A stretch of 64,000 nt of DNA, taken from contig CAIRYG010000013.1 in assembly GCA_903882745.1 (NCBI GenBank), positions 1 through 64,000 of the forward strand. The letters run 5' to 3'. The notes beneath the pieces are model-generated. The model was not told the origin of the DNA. It saw nothing but the letters and a program-made list of their open reading frames with translations, and did no database searches. Source of the DNA: an uncultured Gemmatimonadota bacterium (GTDB taxonomy: Bacteria; Gemmatimonadota; Gemmatimonadetes; Gemmatimonadales; Gemmatimonadaceae). The translations under genes and the position numbers were made by a program. Below are positions 9,609-17,827 of the stretch, piece after piece; position 1 is the first letter of the stretch; every line of letters begins with the position of its first letter.

Positions 9609-10786
9609 GACCGTGTGAGTCCGTAGCCTTTCAAAATACGACGCGCCACCGACGTTTTGTGCACTTCATCTGGTCCGTCATAGATACGGGCGCCACGCTC
9701 GTGGCGATACCAGTACGCGAGCGGGGTGTCGTCGGTCATGCCGTACGCACCGTGCACCTGAATGGCACGGTCGAGCACCTTGAGCAACACACCCGCTACA
9801 TGGAACTTGATCAGCGAGACCCGCTCGCGAGCCGCGTGCGCACCGTGCGCGTCCATCTGGGCCGCCGTGTCGAGCACGAGCAGCTTCGCCGCGTCGATCT
9901 CAGCCCGACATTCCGCAATCCAATGTTGTACCGCCTGCTGCAACGCCAAGGGCTCGCCAGGGTTGAGCTCACGCTTCACCGCGTAGGCGCACATCAAATG
10001 GAACGACCGTTCGCAAATGCCAATCCAGCGCATGCAGTGATGAATGCGTCCAGGGCCGAGTCGTTCTTGCGCGAGCGCAAAGCCGTCGCCCTCCGCACCG
10101 ATCCGATTCGTGATCGGCACGCGCACATTCACAAAGCGCAACTCCGCATGGCTTGCGTAGTCGGTGCCAGGCTCTCCCATCACCGAGATATTGCGCACCA
10201 ACGTCAGCCCCGGCGTGTCCATCGGCGCTATGATCTGGCTCGCCCGCTTGTGCGGCGCCGCATCTGCGTCCGTGACCGCCATAACAATCGTGAACGCCGA
10301 GTTCTCCGCGCTCGACGAAAACCACTTATGCCCGTTGATCACATAGTCATTGCCGTCGCGGACGGCGGTGGTGGCCATGTGAATCGGGTTTGACCCGGCG
10401 AACTCCGGCTCCGTCATCGCAAAGCAGCTCCGGATGTCGCCATTCGCGAGCGGAATCATCCATTGCGCCTGTTGCTCCGGCGAACCGTGCATGTGCAGCA
10501 GCTCAGTGTTTCCGATATCCGGCGCTTGGCAGTTGAACAGATAATGTCCGATCGGCGACTCGCCGAGCAGTGCCGACACCTGTCCGAAGGCTGTGAGCGA
10601 AAGGGCACGTCCGCCGAGTGCTGTGGGGAGGTGGGGCGCCCAGAGACCGCGCGCTTTGACTTCGGCGCGAAGCAGCTCGAGCTTCGGTTTGATCGTGATG
10701 AACGGCGTGTTCAGAAACTCCCGTTCCATCGGATGCACGCGCTCGTCGAGAAAGGCGCGGATGTCGGTCAACAATTGGTTGAGCAT
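9605..10786 (-). CDS. acyl-CoA dehydrogenase, ACAD10/11-like
   Basis: 393 residues from the ATG at 10786, which follows GAGGGACA; upstream in-frame starts would fall within the SDR gene and lack this ribosome site. Flavoprotein dehydrogenase signatures are AMTEPEFAGSNP, INGHKWFSSSAEN and, near the C-terminus, YDGPDEVHKTSVARRIL. The phrase LGPGRIHHCMR is characteristic of the ACAD10/ACAD11 branch as I know it. It lies between an SDR gene (37-bp gap) and the kinase it overlaps. It likely either oxidises an acyl-CoA or, with the kinase, removes a 4-phosphate to give an enoyl-CoA; the second role is inference. Confidence 0.9.
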   Translation of the reverse strand: MLNQLLTDIRAFLDERVHPMEREFLNTPFITIKPKLELLRAEVKARGLWAPHLPTALGGRALSLTAFGQVSALLGESPIGHYLFNCQAPDIGNTELLHMHGSPEQQAQWMIPLANGDIRSCFAMTEPEFAGSNPIHMATTAVRDGNDYVINGHKWFSSSAENSAFTIVMAVTDADAAPHKRASQIIAPMDTPGLTLVRNISVMGEPGTDYASHAELRFVNVRVPITNRIGAEGDGFALAQERLGPGRIHHCMRWIGICERSFHLMCAYAVKRELNPGEPLALQQAVQHWIAECRAEIDAAKLLVLDTAAQMDAHGAHAARERVSLIKFHVAGVLLKVLDRAIQVHGAYGMTDDTPLAYWYRHERGARIYDGPDEVHKTSVARRILKGYGLTRS

Positions 10787-10823
10787 TGTGTCCCTCGGTG
10801 GTCGCGCGTTCCGGCGCGACCGG

Positions 10824-11678
10824 TCACTTGCCGGCTTTCTTCCCTTGTGCAGTGAGCGCATCCCACTGCTCTGGGGTGAGCACATCCATCCACGAGAACT
10901 GCCCTGATCCCTTCAGCCATTCCCCGCCGTCAATCGCAATGCATTCACCATTGATGTACTGCGAGCCATCGGCCACCAGAAACGCACAGAGATTCGCGAG
11001 CTCTTCCTTCTCACCGACGCGGCGCAGCGGGATCCGATCGATCGCATGTTGCGCGAGCGCGGGATCCGGCAGCAGTCGATCCCACGCGCCCGGCGTCGGA
11101 AAGGGCCCAGGTGCGACCGCATTCATCGTAATCCCGTAGCGCGCCCATTCCACGGCAAGCGACCGCGTCATGGCCAACACACCGGCCTTCCCCGCAGCAC
11201 TCGGCACCACGAAGGCGCTCCCACTCTCGGCGTAGGTGGCCACCACCGAGAGCACGCGTCCCGGGTGCTTGGCCGCGATCCACTTCTTGCCGAGTGCGAG
11301 CGTGCAGTAGAAGGTGCCGTGGAGTACGATGTTCAGCACAGCGTCGACGGCGCGGTGCGACAGCCGTTCGGTGGGCGCCGAGAAGTTGCCGGCCGCGTTG
11401 TTCACGAGCACATCGATTCCTCCGAAGTGCTCCCACACACGATCAATCATCGCCTCCACGGCTTCGGGATCGCGAATATCGCACGGCGTGTGAAAGACCT
11501 TGCCGCCGTGCGCGGCCATCATCTCCTTGGCGGTGGTGGCCAGTACCTCTTCACGCCGACTGGTAATGGCGATGTGTGCGCCGAGTTGGAGAAACTTTTC
11601 CCCCATGGCGCGGCCGAGTCCGGTGCCACCCCCGGTGATCAGGATGACTTTGCCTTTGAGGAGATCGGCCGCGAACAT
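10824..11678 (-). CDS. SDR-family 2,4-dienoyl-CoA reductase-like protein
   Basis: 284 residues. The ATG abuts the stop of the upstream amidohydrolase with no gap. The Rossmann motif TGGGTGLG is near the N-terminus, NNAAGNFSAP follows strand 4, and the active-site segment runs TYAESGSAFVVPSAAGKAG. This segment, with Tyr and Lys 15 residues apart, matches mitochondrial DECR1 rather than the usual SDR Y-x3-K spacing. The family reduces 2,4-dienoyl-CoA with NADPH during oxidation of unsaturated acyl chains. Position in an acyl-CoA operon supports this. Assignment to DECR-type SDR is firm; the exact substrate is not. Confidence 0.85.
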   Translation of the reverse strand: MFAADLLKGKVILITGGGTGLGRAMGEKFLQLGAHIAITSRREEVLATTAKEMMAAHGGKVFHTPCDIRDPEAVEAMIDRVWEHFGGIDVLVNNAAGNFSAPTERLSHRAVDAVLNIVLHGTFYCTLALGKKWIAAKHPGRVLSVVATYAESGSAFVVPSAAGKAGVLAMTRSLAVEWARYGITMNAVAPGPFPTPGAWDRLLPDPALAQHAIDRIPLRRVGEKEELANLCAFLVADGSQYINGECIAIDGGEWLKGSGQFSWMDVLTPEQWDALTAQGKKAGK

Positions 11679-13214
11679 TTACTTTGCTCCCGAGGCTTTG
11701 GCCTTGTCGACGATGGCCTTCACTTCGCGCAGGAGCTGCGGGCCGTTGTAAGGGATGCCGTCCTTGATGACCCACTCGGAGCCGTGGGTGCGGATTTCCT
11801 TCCCGTCTTTGAGTCCCGTTGTACCACCCGCGTAGAGGACCTTGAGGTCTTCGAGCGGGTTGCCGTCCACCACGATCAGGTCGGCGAGCCAGCCGGCGCG
11901 CACGCGGCCGAGTTTGTCTTCGTGGCCCAGGATTTTTGCGTTGTTGCCGGTGCAGTGCTGAATGATTTTGATCGGGTTGAAGCCGGCTTCGGCGTGGAGT
12001 TCCATTTCTCGGATCAGGCCGTAGCCGTAGAGCTGGTAGATAAAGCCCGCATCGTCACCGCAACCGATGGTGCCGCCTTTGCGTTCGAAGTCGCGGAGGG
12101 CCGACATCCAGAGGCGATAATTTTCCTTCCAGTAGACTTCGTCGGTGGAGCTCCAGCCGATGAAGTAGGAGCCGTGGTTCGCCGGATCTGGCTTGAAGTA
12201 CCAGGCGAGCGACGGGTGGAGGTATTCGGAGAACCAGGGCTGCGTTTGTGCGCGCTGCAGGTCGCGGCTCGCCTCGTAGATGTCCATCGTGGGGACCCAG
12301 GCGACATTCTTCTTCACCATCATGGTGAGAACGCTGTCGAGGATCTTCGGGTCGGCCTCGCGCCAGAGCCTACCCGCCCAGCGGAAGCGATCCGTTTCGT
12401 TGGCGTAGTTGTAGTTGCTCGGGAAGTGCTGGCGCAGGTAGGGGATCGCGGCGTCGGGGATGCCGTACCAGTGCTCAATGGAGCGAGTGCCGAACTCGAT
12501 GTCGTCCCAGGCGTTGGTTTCTTCGACGCCAACATGGTGCGCGATTGGGAGGCCGAGCTTCTTCGCTTCATCTTCCATCGCCGCCATCAGGTCGCGTTCG
12601 ATGCCGGTGATCTTGATGCCGTCGACGCCGATCTTCTTGAGGTACTGCACGCGGGCGCGGGCATCGGCTGGCGTTTTGATGCGGGCACCGCCGCCCATGA
12701 GCATCGGGTAGGCGAAGATGCGCGGTGCGACGATGTCGCCTTTGGCGGAGCGCTCGCGGATGTTGACGATCCCGGTGTCACTCTCGGAGCCCACTTCGCG
12801 CACCGAGGTGATGCCGTTGGCCAACCACAGTTTGAGATTGTACTCATAGCCGTCGAGCGAGTGGCCCGAGCGTTGGCTCTGGAGATGCGCGTGTGCGTTG
12901 ATCAGGCCTGGGAGGACGTACTTGCCCGTGGCGTCGATGTTCACGTCGCCGGCTGGCCGTCGTGACTGCCCGCGTCCGGTGGCCACCGGATCGAGCGCAA
13001 CGATATCGGTGATCGTGTTCCCTTCGACCACGATGTCGACTGGGCCGCGCGCTGGGGTGCCGTTGCCATCAATGATGGTGGCGTTGCGGATCACCAGGCG
13101 CGTGGGGCGCTTGCCGTGGGTGGCGTTGGTGGGGAACTGCTGCGCGGCGAGGGTGGTGGCGGTCGCGAGGAGGGCGAGGGCGACGGCCGCGTGGCGGAGG
13201 AGGGGTCGGTGCAT
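11679..13214 (-). CDS. secreted amidohydrolase
   Basis: 511 residues from the ATG at 13214, which begins a signal peptide (core LLRHAAVALALLATATT, ending LAAQQ). An in-frame upstream ATG would add 30 residues before it. The amidohydrolase fold is visible: the N-terminal beta-sandwich part with NATIIDGNG, the metal motif INAHAHLQ, the lysine-strand region IKITGIE, His residues in IAHHVGVEE and the late acid GCGDDAGF. Such metal-dependent enzymes hydrolyse amide or ester bonds in peptides or cyclic compounds. It is the first gene of the acyl-CoA operon, although its product is exported, so the pathway link is uncertain. Confidence 0.85.
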   Translation of the reverse strand: MHRPLLRHAAVALALLATATTLAAQQFPTNATHGKRPTRLVIRNATIIDGNGTPARGPVDIVVEGNTITDIVALDPVATGRGQSRRPAGDVNIDATGKYVLPGLINAHAHLQSQRSGHSLDGYEYNLKLWLANGITSVREVGSESDTGIVNIRERSAKGDIVAPRIFAYPMLMGGGARIKTPADARARVQYLKKIGVDGIKITGIERDLMAAMEDEAKKLGLPIAHHVGVEETNAWDDIEFGTRSIEHWYGIPDAAIPYLRQHFPSNYNYANETDRFRWAGRLWREADPKILDSVLTMMVKKNVAWVPTMDIYEASRDLQRAQTQPWFSEYLHPSLAWYFKPDPANHGSYFIGWSSTDEVYWKENYRLWMSALRDFERKGGTIGCGDDAGFIYQLYGYGLIREMELHAEAGFNPIKIIQHCTGNNAKILGHEDKLGRVRAGWLADLIVVDGNPLEDLKVLYAGGTTGLKDGKEIRTHGSEWVIKDGIPYNGPQLLREVKAIVDKAKASGAK

Positions 13215-13358
13215 GGGCGGTTCCAGAGGGAAAAGGGGCTGTGATACGATAGCCTTTGGGAGGGGTGGGGCGCCATATCCCAACGGCCGCGGCACGGGGG
13301 TCACCCTGAGGGGAAAACCGACTCCTGTGACCCCTCCGAAGGGCCCGTCACCTCGGTG

Positions 13359-13499
13359 ATGCCGGTGTTGTGTGCGGTGGTGGGGCTGCAGGCCGGTGCG
13401 GTGCTCGCCATGCTCGTGCGTTCGGCGCTGCGCCGCTTCGTGCGCGCGCGGCCGTACGACGGGGTCGCCGAGGGGAGCTTAGCGAAGAAGGACCGCTAA
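13359..13499 (+). CDS. possible small membrane protein (46 residues)
   Basis: ATG to TAA, 46 codons. The predicted peptide has one hydrophobic stretch (VVGLQAGAVLAMLV) followed by Arg-rich residues and a polar tail, as in small single-span membrane proteins. It sits alone in the 13215-13593 gap, divergent from the amidohydrolase, and is followed by a hairpin. I found no clear ribosome-binding site, so this is a candidate only. Confidence 0.35.
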   Translation: MPVLCAVVGLQAGAVLAMLVRSALRRFVRARPYDGVAEGSLAKKDR

Positions 13500-13526
13500 G
13501 CGCGCCCTTCGCTCCACCGCAACTGA

Positions 13527-13558
13527 AACGGCAGCCCCGGATTCCCGGGGCCGCCGTT
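13527..13558. terminator. GC-rich hairpin between convergent genes
   Basis: aacggcagccccgg is followed by att and a nearly perfect complementary arm (one mismatch), positions 13527-13558. It lies 3' of the 13594-14100 minus-strand gene and 3' of the small ORF on the plus strand. It resembles the hairpins at 15574 and 18312 and probably acts as a bidirectional terminator. Confidence 0.65.
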
Positions 13559-13593
13559 CTCGTATTCGCGAATACCGACAGCCGTTTCAGCGG

Positions 13594-14100
13594 CTAGTGA
13601 TTGCGTCCCGCTGGTCTCTCCACGCGATCGCGATAATACTGAGGCTGTCGCACGAGAAGCGACAAGAAGCCCTCTCTCCCGAGTGTGACGATCTGCGCGC
13701 TCTCTCCATCGGGAAAGTTCGTGCGACTGAACTCGATTTCAGCTCGGAGGGTACCCGTGGAATCGGAGCCCATCCAGTCGGAGACTCGGCGTACGAGCAA
13801 CCGCTTGACGCCGTCCGGCTTCCGTCCACGACACGCGGAATCCGGTTCAACGCGAACCAGCGCACGCTGTTGGGCATTCAGATGTTCCCAGAATCCCTCA
13901 TCGCCCGTTATGGCTGCGATGCTGCACCCATCGGCCTTCGTCGTGTCGGCGAGCCACGCTGCACGGGCGACAAGCGCTCGTCCAACCAGTACCGTTCTGG
14001 CCGTCGCTTCCAATCTTCCCGGCGTCTGAACTACCTGAGCCTCAGCCTCGACTCCCAGCAACGCCGCAACAGCTACGATGCTACGACGGATCGTGTGCAT
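13594..14100 (-). CDS. secreted protein of unknown function
   Basis: 168 residues. The N-terminus is a signal peptide (IRRSIVAVAALLGVEAEAQ), so the product is exported. The rest has no motif I recognise; it is rich in Arg and acidic residues and carries two Cys (GCSIAA and SACRGR). The start overlaps the end of the upstream HExxH gene by 28 bases, so the two are probably co-transcribed on the minus strand. A GC-rich hairpin lies directly downstream. Confidence 0.65.
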   Translation of the reverse strand: MHTIRRSIVAVAALLGVEAEAQVVQTPGRLEATARTVLVGRALVARAAWLADTTKADGCSIAAITGDEGFWEHLNAQQRALVRVEPDSACRGRKPDGVKRLLVRRVSDWMGSDSTGTLRAEIEFSRTNFPDGESAQIVTLGREGFLSLLVRQPQYYRDRVERPAGRNH

Positions 14101-14825
14101 GAGTTCTGATTCCCGGAAGTAGGTGTGCGCGTCAAGTTGAAGGGAAATGGATAATCGGCGGGTTCCGCTCCCGCGTCATGGTGGTAGAGCGGTTGGCCGG
14201 AGGAGTCAAGAATGGAATGCGCGGCCTCGTGCATGGCGATCCCGAGTAGCACATGAGCAAATTTCGGAAAATCGACAGCGGTAGAGTCGAAGATCCATCG
14301 ATCAATGTGCAGCAATCCAGTGCCGAGATTGTATTGGCCAGTGTGATCGTCCTGCGTGGAATATGTTCCTTGCCGAATTCGGCTAGGAACCGCGTTGAAC
14401 AGTTCGATCAAGCGGACATAGATAGCGCCGCAGGCAGTGCGCGCAGAATCGTTCGTGAATTCGGCGTCGAGTCGCCGCGCCGCTAGTGCGCTGTCGAGCA
14501 GTTTCTTCTGGAAAAAAGTCAGCTCTCGAACACACGTAGAGTCCGTGGTGGTGTTGCTAGCCTGCCTGCCCGGCCGCCGAAGAAGTGCGTAGACCGAACA
14601 TGTAACGCCATCGCACGAGAGCGTGTAGCTGCCGACTCCAATGCACTCAATGAAAGAACTTTCGTTCCACACTATCGATGCCGACCCGGCCCGTATGGTC
14701 GAGAGTCCGGCGAGATTGGAGAGCGTGAGTGCCGAGCCTCTCGGATACTGCATCTGATGAAGCCGAGCTCTCAGGTCACCGGAGAGCGTATCGGCGTCAG
14801 GGACCACGCATGTCGCGCTGAGCAA
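14073..14825 (-). CDS. HExxH-containing protein, probable zinc metallopeptidase-like, N-terminus unclear
   Basis: 250 residues if the TTG at 14825 is used. The only strong motif is HEAAH (residues 199-203) in a hydrophobic helix context, LLGIAMHEAAHSIL, as in zinc-dependent peptidases; no third ligand could be assigned. Several Cys residues suggest an extracytoplasmic protein, yet no signal peptide is present in this frame. The frame remains open upstream as far as 15295, and a gene with a strong ribosome site and lipoprotein signal (14966-15187) stops just upstream in another frame. The likely explanation is that this is the 3' part of a lipoprotein gene broken by a frameshift. Confidence 0.55.
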   Translation of the reverse strand: MLSATCVVPDADTLSGDLRARLHQMQYPRGSALTLSNLAGLSTIRAGSASIVWNESSFIECIGVGSYTLSCDGVTCSVYALLRRPGRQASNTTTDSTCVRELTFFQKKLLDSALAARRLDAEFTNDSARTACGAIYVRLIELFNAVPSRIRQGTYSTQDDHTGQYNLGTGLLHIDRWIFDSTAVDFPKFAHVLLGIAMHEAAHSILDSSGQPLYHHDAGAEPADYPFPFNLTRTPTSGNQNSCTRSVVAS

Positions 14826-14965
14826 GTGAGCCCCGGTCTTGCGCGCGAAGCGGATATAATCGACGAGGCGAACGCCTGAACCGGCGTCCCCTGCATCGGC
14901 GGGCTCCAGAAGTTGGCGTCGGGTCCTCTGAGCCGTGGCGCGCTCTCCCGGGCGAGCAAGATCGA

Positions 14966-15187
14966 TCAGCTGTGTATCCTTGCCGTTTCCGCGCCGTTTC
15001 CGCTCTCGGAAACGCCACAGCGCAAGACGTTGACGCTGGAAGGAATCATCATGGTTACATGCCGACCGGATGCTACGATCAGCGACGCACCCGGCTCAGC
15101 TCGAAGCGGCTCTAAGGCTGAGTCATGGCAGGCAACGCCACCCAATGCAATCGTCAGCAATACCATCAAGCTTGCGGTCGTTCGCAT
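14966..15187 (-). CDS. short lipoprotein, possibly the 5' part of the broken HExxH gene
   Basis: 73 residues. GGAGG stands six bases before the ATG at 15187 (with another ATG directly after it), one of the best ribosome sites in the region. The N-terminus is a lipoprotein signal (SLMVLLTIALGGVAC). The mature part is short and ends in a TGA at 14966. The next gene downstream on the same strand carries the HExxH motif but no signal peptide, so the two may once have formed one lipoprotein. Whether the short product is functional is unknown. Confidence 0.55.
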   Translation of the reverse strand: MRTTASLMVLLTIALGGVACHDSALEPLRAEPGASLIVASGRHVTMMIPSSVNVLRCGVSESGNGAETARIHS

Positions 15188-15198
15188 AGACATCCTCC

Positions 15199-15572
15199 GA
15201 AGATTCAGATAGACCGTGATTGTAGATCGCGAGTTCAACGCGCCCGTGCTTGCTGCCGCATGCGACGGCGATTCCGGGGCGTATCGCGCATTCCTCCTCT
15301 CAAGCCATCGAGATCAACCGACGTCATATCGCAGTCGCGAATGCCAGATTCCCCCCGTGTCGCCATCAACGACGGAGTGGGGGTATGCATTCAACAACAT
15401 CCTCAATCCACGAAGCGCGACACCGTGAGTGGGACGAAAGCCGTCCTGCGGTCGACGTGGTTCTCTTGAGAATACTTCAAGCCTACGAAATGCTGGGGAA
15501 GTTCGCAAGAGGCTGTCGAAGCCGGCACCATCGGAGTGTCGATTCAGCCTGTCAACCGAGGATTCACAAGCA
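15199..15572. other. 374-bp stretch without a supported gene
   Basis: Upstream region of the short lipoprotein gene. Short frames are present on both strands, but none has a ribosome site, a signal peptide or a recognisable motif. It should contain the promoter of the minus-strand genes; I could not place it with confidence. Confidence 0.4.
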
Positions 15573-15722
15573 AACGGCGGCCCCAGAATCTCCGGAGCCG
15601 CCGTCCTCACATCGCCTGCTGGGACCCTTACGCGGCAGCCGCCTCGGCCACAGCCTGCACTTCGAACGCAAGCTTGACGTCGTCGCTCAGCAGAAAGCCA
15701 CCCGTCTCGAGCGCCGTGTTCC
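15573..15722. repeat. direct repeat, copy A (partner 18311-18460)
   Basis: About 150 bp nearly identical to 18311-18460 (only a few mismatches) in the same orientation. It includes the hairpin at 15574-15604 and the last 31 codons of a yceI-type gene. The two copies start 2738 bp apart and bracket three plus-strand genes. Weaker similarity continues to about 15780. Confidence 0.85.
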
Positions 15723-15783
15723 AGCCGAGCCCCCAGTCCTTGCGGTTCAGCTTGCCGCTCACGACGAGCGAGGCGCGCTTGAA
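15628..15783 (-). pseudogene. truncated yceI C-terminal fragment
   Basis: 52 codons including the stop, read on the minus strand, match the C-terminus of the intact YceI at 18366-18893. Shared phrases are NRKDWGL, WNTALETGGFLLSDDVKL and AFEVQAVAEAAAA. The first ten residues differ (KRASLVVSGKL against the intact RAAVNVSATI), so it derives from a paralogue or a diverged copy. An in-frame TGA at 15784-15786 ends the similarity, leaving no N-terminal two thirds. It cannot form the YceI barrel and is considered a remnant. Confidence 0.8.
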
Positions 15784-16002
15784 TCAGCGCCTGCTCCCGC
15801 CTTCTGGCGCGGCCACTACTTGCCCTTGTGTAAGAACGGGCGGCGCCCTGAACCAGTCTTCAGGACCTCGGGCTTCTTTGAACGCTTGACACCAGTCGAG
15901 ATACAACACATCTTCGAACCGTCACGCACGACTCTAGGCTAATGGCGGACGGCGCTCGTCCTCGTCACGGTGGCAGAACCGTCGACATCCACGGAGAGTC
16001 GA
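15784..16002. other. junction sequence of unknown origin
   Basis: Between the yceI remnant and the next gene. On the minus strand about 15791-15926 reads as a plausible protein tail (RFEDVLYLDWCQAFKE) without a start, possibly a remnant of another gene. I did not recognise a transposase or integrase motif or terminal inverted repeats. Confidence 0.3.
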
Positions 16003-17073
16003 GTGCATCAAAGAGACAATATTACGGCGCTTGCGCGAGTTCTCGGCGCGCTCTGCGTCTGCTTTGGGCTCGTCGCGTGTGACGAACACTTCCACACCAC
16101 GGCTCCGATCTCGGCAGACGATTATGCGCTGAGCGCCGAGATCTCCGCGAACCTGCGAGTCCACGGTGCAAATGGCGACCGTCTTTCTGAATTCACTGGG
16201 CCTCGAGTCATCTGGACCTCGACGCCTAGCTGGAGCATCTCTCGAGGTTCAATCACTCAGGCGAAGAGGACGCTCATTCCCAGATTCGGCGAAGCGGATG
16301 CCGCATCCGCGCCAATGTCGTCCATCCGTTCCGAGAATCGGCAGGTCTCAAAGCGGCTCTTGAGCGCGACGCGTGACGGTCACGAGTATGGAATTCACGT
16401 CTCACATCTCGATTTAGGCCGACTTTCCTTTCCGACTCGCATTCTCATCACCCGAGACGGCAAGCCAGAACGTACAATTCGGCCCAGATATGCACTGGTC
16501 AGGGGTAGGAGGGTGTTGGTTGGTATCAATGCTGACGTGTTCGACAGCGACGGCCATTCCGCCCTCAGCATTTCACTCGATGCGCATGGACTGGAACGGC
16601 AGCTGAGCCTGCGTCGGGTCCGGCACACCGCTCGGGACGTACTCGACGGACTTTTCTCGGTACGCCAGTTGCAGGCAGCGACACTTGGCGGTCCTGAATG
16701 GTGCCGCGAGTACGAAGACGAACTGGTGGCCGCCGAAATCAAAGCAGCAAAAAGTGCTATTGAGGCTCTTGGGGCCGATGCGCTCTGCGATGCGTCGCCA
16801 GCAGCGTGTCCTGAGGCAGCGAAGGCCGATGCAGATGCTATCGCCGACGCTCTCGAACTTACCCGGAAATGGGATCAGTGGATGGGATGCATCTCGTCGT
16901 ACGGCCCTCCCCAGACCATAAGCCCGGTGGTAGTCACGGCGACGGTGGACTGTTACGACTTCTCGTTTTGGGAATGGGTCGACGATCCAACATATCCTGA
17001 AGGCGGGTACAGTAATCTTTGGACATGGACTGAGTGTTTCGACCCTCCATACGCGGCTCTCCATGACCGATAG
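16003..17073 (+). CDS. lipoprotein of unknown function
   Basis: 356 residues from the GTG at 16003, which follows GGAGAG at a suitable distance; an earlier in-frame GTG at 15970 adds 11 residues before the signal. The signal ends in a lipobox (VCFGLVACDE). The mature protein has a beta-rich first half and an Ala-rich helix with several Cys (ADALCDASPAACPEA), then an aromatic C-terminal part (SFWEWVDDPTYPEGG). No known domain recognised. It is the first of three overlapping plus-strand genes (11-bp overlap with the next) encoding exported proteins between the direct repeats. Codon choice appears less GC-biased than in flanking genes. Confidence 0.7.
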   Translation: MHQRDNITALARVLGALCVCFGLVACDEHFHTTAPISADDYALSAEISANLRVHGANGDRLSEFTGPRVIWTSTPSWSISRGSITQAKRTLIPRFGEADAASAPMSSIRSENRQVSKRLLSATRDGHEYGIHVSHLDLGRLSFPTRILITRDGKPERTIRPRYALVRGRRVLVGINADVFDSDGHSALSISLDAHGLERQLSLRRVRHTARDVLDGLFSVRQLQAATLGGPEWCREYEDELVAAEIKAAKSAIEALGADALCDASPAACPEAAKADADAIADALELTRKWDQWMGCISSYGPPQTISPVVVTATVDCYDFSFWEWVDDPTYPEGGYSNLWTWTECFDPPYAALHDR

Positions 17074-17827
17074 TTGCCCTGCGTTGGCGCTAATAGCATT
17101 CCTGTGCGTCTCGATTGGAAAGACTTCCGATGCGCAAGCTCCGGCCGAGCCGGCCCCCTATAATTTGATTAGCCTCGCGAATCAGGTGATGGCGCGCACG
17201 CCGGGCACTCGCGGAGTGACCTCGGTCCAGGTAACTGGGACGATCGAGACTCATCCAGGGTCGCTGAGCACGCCGTTCGAGCTTTCCCTCGGCACCGAAG
17301 AGCGACTGCGTATGGTTTTCGCGTTGCCAGGCGGAGAGCGTCTTGTTCGCGGAAGGGACAGCAGTGTGGCTTGGGAGATCGTCGGCAGTGGGCACGTGAG
17401 GCCCATGACCGACTCTCAGGCAGAGATCGTTGCCGCTTTTCAAGGGATAGTCAGCCCACTTTGGCAGAGCGCGGGTTGGTCCCAGCATTCGACCAGTGTT
17501 CGAAGTTCATTCCACGGTATTCCTTGTATTGCGATCCGGAGGGTATTTCCTGCCGGCAGAGTCGCGATGGCTTACTTTTCCTTGCGCGACAGCGTTCTCG
17601 TCGGCGTGAGTGAGTACCGCGATTCGGCAAGCGGGGTGCCGACCACGGAAGATGCGTTCAACGGATACCGGGATTTTGGCTTTGGCCGTATCCCGACCGA
17701 GAAAATTCACAGAACGGGAAAGTTGGAGCAAATCACTCGGATTGAGCGCGTCTTGTACAACACTGTTCCCGAATCCGTGTTCACACGACCGTCGAATCTG
17801 ACGGTGAAGCGACCGGCGTTGCCATGA
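17063..17827 (+). CDS. secreted protein of unknown function
   Basis: 254 residues; ATG inside the end of the preceding gene. The signal peptide (LALIAFLCVSIGKTSDAQ) indicates export. The body reads as a beta-rich domain with phrases such as VTSVQVTGTIETH and EERLRMVFALPGGERLVRG; it distantly recalls LolA/LppX-like barrels that carry lipid, but no diagnostic motif was found. It overlaps the next gene by four bases (ATGA), so the three-gene cassette is probably translated as a unit. Confidence 0.65.
   Translation: MTDSCPALALIAFLCVSIGKTSDAQAPAEPAPYNLISLANQVMARTPGTRGVTSVQVTGTIETHPGSLSTPFELSLGTEERLRMVFALPGGERLVRGRDSSVAWEIVGSGHVRPMTDSQAEIVAAFQGIVSPLWQSAGWSQHSTSVRSSFHGIPCIAIRRVFPAGRVAMAYFSLRDSVLVGVSEYRDSASGVPTTEDAFNGYRDFGFGRIPTEKIHRTGKLEQITRIERVLYNTVPESVFTRPSNLTVKRPALP

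Noticed and set aside
11046-12965. 639-codon plus-strand frame
   Set aside because: It is antisense to the amidohydrolase and the dienoyl-CoA reductase-like gene, both with clear motifs and a signal peptide or Rossmann site.
15784-16002. Insertion-sequence remnant
   Set aside because: No transposase motif, terminal inverted repeats or target duplication could be recognised, so I left it as sequence of unknown origin.
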